DNA from: JAFDZV01 sp048594725
GTDB lineage: Bacteria; Bacteroidota; Ignavibacteria; OLB7
Assembly: GCA_048594725.1 (NCBI GenBank)
Contig: JBMDXA010000237.1
Span: 1-64,000 of the forward strand
Reading direction: 5' to 3'
DNA: 64,000 bases
This document shows positions 62,073-64,000 of the stretch, piece after piece. The position numbers and the translations under genes were made by a program. Every line of letters begins with the position of its first letter. Position 1 is the stretch's first letter. A model generated the notes under the pieces. That model saw nothing but the letters and a program-made list of their open reading frames with translations, did not search any database and was not told the DNA's origin.

Positions 62073-62425
62073 GGGATTGGAGGTTAGTTCTTAGTTCTTA
62101 GTGCTTGGTTGTCAGGGCTTAGAGCGGATTCACTATCGTTACTCTGTTGTGGCCCCCGGAGCCAACACCTATAGGTGTTGCCTGTCTGTAGCCGAAGCGT
62201 CAGCTCTATTTTCTGCGGAAGCTCCGGAGGAGCGGCCCATTCTTCCTGATTTGAAAAGGGGGAACTCGATTGAAATCCGCTCCAGAGCGTAGCGGAGAGA
62301 CCGGTTCCAGACGCCGGGCCGGGAGTAGATCATGGTTACGTAGCTACCTATTGGTTTTCTGAGATGCGTTGTCGCGGTGTTCAACTCCGCGACCCCTGCG
62401 AACACCCGCCTCCCGGACTTCTTCT
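62073..62425. repeat. Repeat-filled gap between cinA and aroF
   Basis: TTAGTTCTTAGTTCTTAGTGCTTGG-type units begin about 17 bp before the cinA start (62089-62113). About 62130-62270 holds a full copy of the long dispersed element (TTGTGGCCCCCGGAGCC... GAAGCTCCGGAGGAGCGGCC CATTC). About 62359-62410 holds a GTTGTCGCGGTGTTCAACTCC... element related to 11084 and 11337. No gene seen. Confidence 0.75.
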
Positions 62426-63421
62426 TCAGTCTTCGATCGCCATGGCTGCGCGGATATTCCGGGAGAGCTGCATCAGGCGGGAGAAATCGGCGAGCGGCAG
62501 GGCCTGCGCGGCATCGCTGCGGGCCGAGGGGGGATCGTGATGCACTTCCACGATCACGCCGTCCAGACCGGCCGCGATGCCGGCCAGCGCGCCCTGCGCC
62601 ACCAGGCTGCGGCGCCCGGCCGCATGGGAAGGATCGATGATGACCGGCAGATGCGTCTTCTCCTTCAGCGCCGCCGCCCCCAGCACATCCAGCGTGTTGC
62701 GGGTGATCGATTCGAAGGTGCGGATGCCGCGCTCGCAGAAGATCACCGCCGCCGCGCCGGCAACCAGCGCATGCTCCGCCGCGCCTATCCACTCCTCTAC
62801 CGTGGCGGACATGCCGCGCTTCAGGATGATGGGAAGCCCGCTCATCCCCGCCTCCTTCAGAAGCGGGAAGTTCTGCATGGAGCGGGTGCCGATCTGGATC
62901 ATGGAGATATGCTGCGCGGCAAACTCCACATCGCGGGGGTCCACCACCTCGGTCACCAGTTGCATACCGTAGTCGCGGGCGATCTCGCTGGACATCAGCA
63001 GCCCCTGCTTGCCGGCCCCCTGAAAATCGTGCGGCGATGTACGGGGCTTGTAGGCCCCTCCCCGCACGAATCGCAGCCCTTCCTTTGCAAGGTACTCGTA
63101 GATGATGGCTACCTGCTCCTCGCTCTCGATGCCGCACGGCCCGGCGATCATCGTAAGCCCCTCTATGCCCGACTCCAGGCTGATCTTCGGCAGATCGTGC
63201 GCCACGCGGATATTCTTATCCTCCTGATGCATCACCCCCTCCACCCCCGGCAGCGAGGAATAGTCGTTCAGGCGGATCTCATCGGCCGGATCGCTCACCA
63301 GAAACACCTTCCGGTCTCCGTCGAGCAGGTTGATCCCGGCAGCCCCTTCGTTCATCAGCTCCCGCTTCACCGCGGCGATCTGCAGGGCTGTGGCTTCCGT
63401 CGTAAAGAGAATTGCTTTCAT
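62426..63421 (-). CDS. aroF: 3-deoxy-7-phosphoheptulonate (DAHP) synthase
   Basis: 331 residues from the ATG at 63421 (MKAILFTTEATALQ); an alternative M is 15 bp upstream. First enzyme of the shikimate pathway (PEP + erythrose 4-phosphate). The N-terminal about 65 residues form an ACT-like ferredoxin-fold regulatory domain, as in the Thermotoga-type enzymes. Catalytic part: MIAGPCGIESEEQV, RGGAYKPRTSPHDFQG, LPIILKRGMSATVEEW, VIFCERGIRTFE and VIIDPSHAAGRRSLV. The ACT-like domain suggests inhibition by aromatic amino acids. Confidence 0.93.
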   Translation of the reverse strand: MKAILFTTEATALQIAAVKRELMNEGAAGINLLDGDRKVFLVSDPADEIRLNDYSSLPGVEGVMHQEDKNIRVAHDLPKISLESGIEGLTMIAGPCGIESEEQVAIIYEYLAKEGLRFVRGGAYKPRTSPHDFQGAGKQGLLMSSEIARDYGMQLVTEVVDPRDVEFAAQHISMIQIGTRSMQNFPLLKEAGMSGLPIILKRGMSATVEEWIGAAEHALVAGAAAVIFCERGIRTFESITRNTLDVLGAAALKEKTHLPVIIDPSHAAGRRSLVAQGALAGIAAGLDGVIVEVHHDPPSARSDAAQALPLADFSRLMQLSRNIRAAMAIED

Positions 63422-63551
63422 AGGAGAAGAAGTCAAAGGGTCCGGAGTCCAGGTTCAAGGAGTCAGCATAGCGGCCGGCCATTCTCTGCGCTGCCGGCAT
63501 CCTGCTACCAACCACCATCTACTCACCACTATCTGCCAACCAGTCTTCAAT

Positions 63552-64000
63552 CTACGGAGAAACGGCCCCCCCCGGCATTCCCCGGAGCAGGAGATCAACC
63601 GTGGTGGCGGCCGCAAAGAGCACGCTTACATAGCCGTTCAGATTGAAGAACGCCAGATCGATGCGGGAGAGATCTCCCCCGCGCAGCAGCCACGCCTCGT
63701 ACACGAGGATGGAGGCCACCGCCGCAACGCCCAGATAGAACACCACGCCGAGGCCGGCCAGCACACCGAACAGCGTGTAGAAGACCACCGCCAGCAGATG
63801 TATCGGACGCACCAGCCGGATGGCCCGCAGCGCCCCCAGCCGCGCCGGTATCGACTTCAGCCCCTGCCCACGGTCGAACTGCTCGTCCTGGCAGGAGTAA
63901 TAGATATCGAACCCGGCGGTCCAGAGGGTAACGCCCAGGCAGAGGACGATCGGCACCCAGGAGAACGAGCCGGTCAGCGCGAACCAGACCCCCACCGGGG
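63552..64000 (-). CDS. UbiA-family prenyltransferase, partial (start outside window)
   Basis: C-terminal about 150 residues; the frame stays open to the window edge, and the family is about 290 residues, so the N-terminal half lies beyond. Hydrophobic helices plus the second Asp motif DIYYSCQDEQFDRGQGLKSIPARLG, typical of 4-hydroxybenzoate polyprenyltransferase/MenA-like enzymes that prenylate quinone precursors. Quinone type cannot be told. The region after its stop (63480-63551) carries TGGTTGGTAG-like microrepeats. It lies 130 bp upstream of aroF on the same strand. Confidence 0.88.
   Translation of the reverse strand, partial: PVGVWFALTGSFSWVPIVLCLGVTLWTAGFDIYYSCQDEQFDRGQGLKSIPARLGALRAIRLVRPIHLLAVVFYTLFGVLAGLGVVFYLGVAAVASILVYEAWLLRGGDLSRIDLAFFNLNGYVSVLFAAATTVDLLLRGMPGGAVSP

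Overview
The window is a GC-rich (about 60% by eye) bacterial chromosome segment with short intergenic gaps. No rRNA, tRNA, CRISPR array, phage or insertion-sequence gene was seen. Several features point to the Bacteroidota/Chlorobiota side of the FCB group, possibly a high-GC lineage such as Kapaibacteriota or Ignavibacteria: a C-terminal type IX secretion sorting domain on a secreted dehydrogenase, Bacteroidota-like -7 elements (TACTTTTG before the porin, TATCTTTG before the glycogen phosphorylase), weak Shine-Dalgarno sequences before many starts, and a DUF4402/delta-60-type secretome. The lineage is an inference.

Layout. 0-6 kb: amine oxidase, a TruC-like pseudouridine synthase, a 124-bp tandem repeat, an SDR-type protein, MurJ and an unknown protein. 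6.3-10.9 kb: a compact operon for a chaperone-usher surface fibre (DUF4402 subunit, periplasmic chaperone, second DUF4402 subunit, usher). 11.5-16.4 kb: a signalling operon with a PAS/GAF histidine kinase, a lone receiver and an NtrC-type sigma-54 activator. 17-22.5 kb: three tandem paralogues of a secreted beta-propeller protein. 23.4-36.6 kb: Uup-type ABC-F, DUF309, GNAT, two secreted unknowns, aldo/keto reductase, methyltransferase, secreted adenosine deaminase, DUF4403 lipoprotein and a DUF3037/HipA-like kinase pair. 36.9-40.6 kb: ergothioneine genes egtB-egtD-egtA. 40.9-50.2 kb: a type-IX-sorted sugar dehydrogenase, a CnrHYX-like ECF sigma module, a metallophosphoesterase, an rRNA methyltransferase, a TlpA thioredoxin and a second ECF sigma/anti-sigma pair. 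50.7-53.2 kb: alpha-glucan phosphorylase. 54-59.7 kb: a phosphate regulon (OprP-like porin, pstC, pstA, pstB, phoU) behind a Pho-box-like promoter but without pstS. 60-64 kb: adk, cinA, DAHP synthase and the C-terminal half of a UbiA prenyltransferase.

The intergenic DNA is notable. Several families of degenerate repeats recur. These include microrepeats that begin within a few bases of stop codons (truC, phosphoesterase, glgP, phoU, adk, egtA, cinA, ubiA), long imperfect hairpins, and a longer dispersed element around GGCCCCCG...GAGGAGCGGCCCATTC. An exact 9-mer, CGTATCTTG, lies in the upstream regions of four unrelated genes and may be the housekeeping -7 element.

The observations most worth a second look are the Pho-box-like operator with the pstS-less transporter whose permeases carry periplasmic insertions, the DUF4402 chaperone-usher operon, the CnrHYX-like sensor module, the three Cys-rich propeller paralogues, and the stop-codon-anchored microrepeats.
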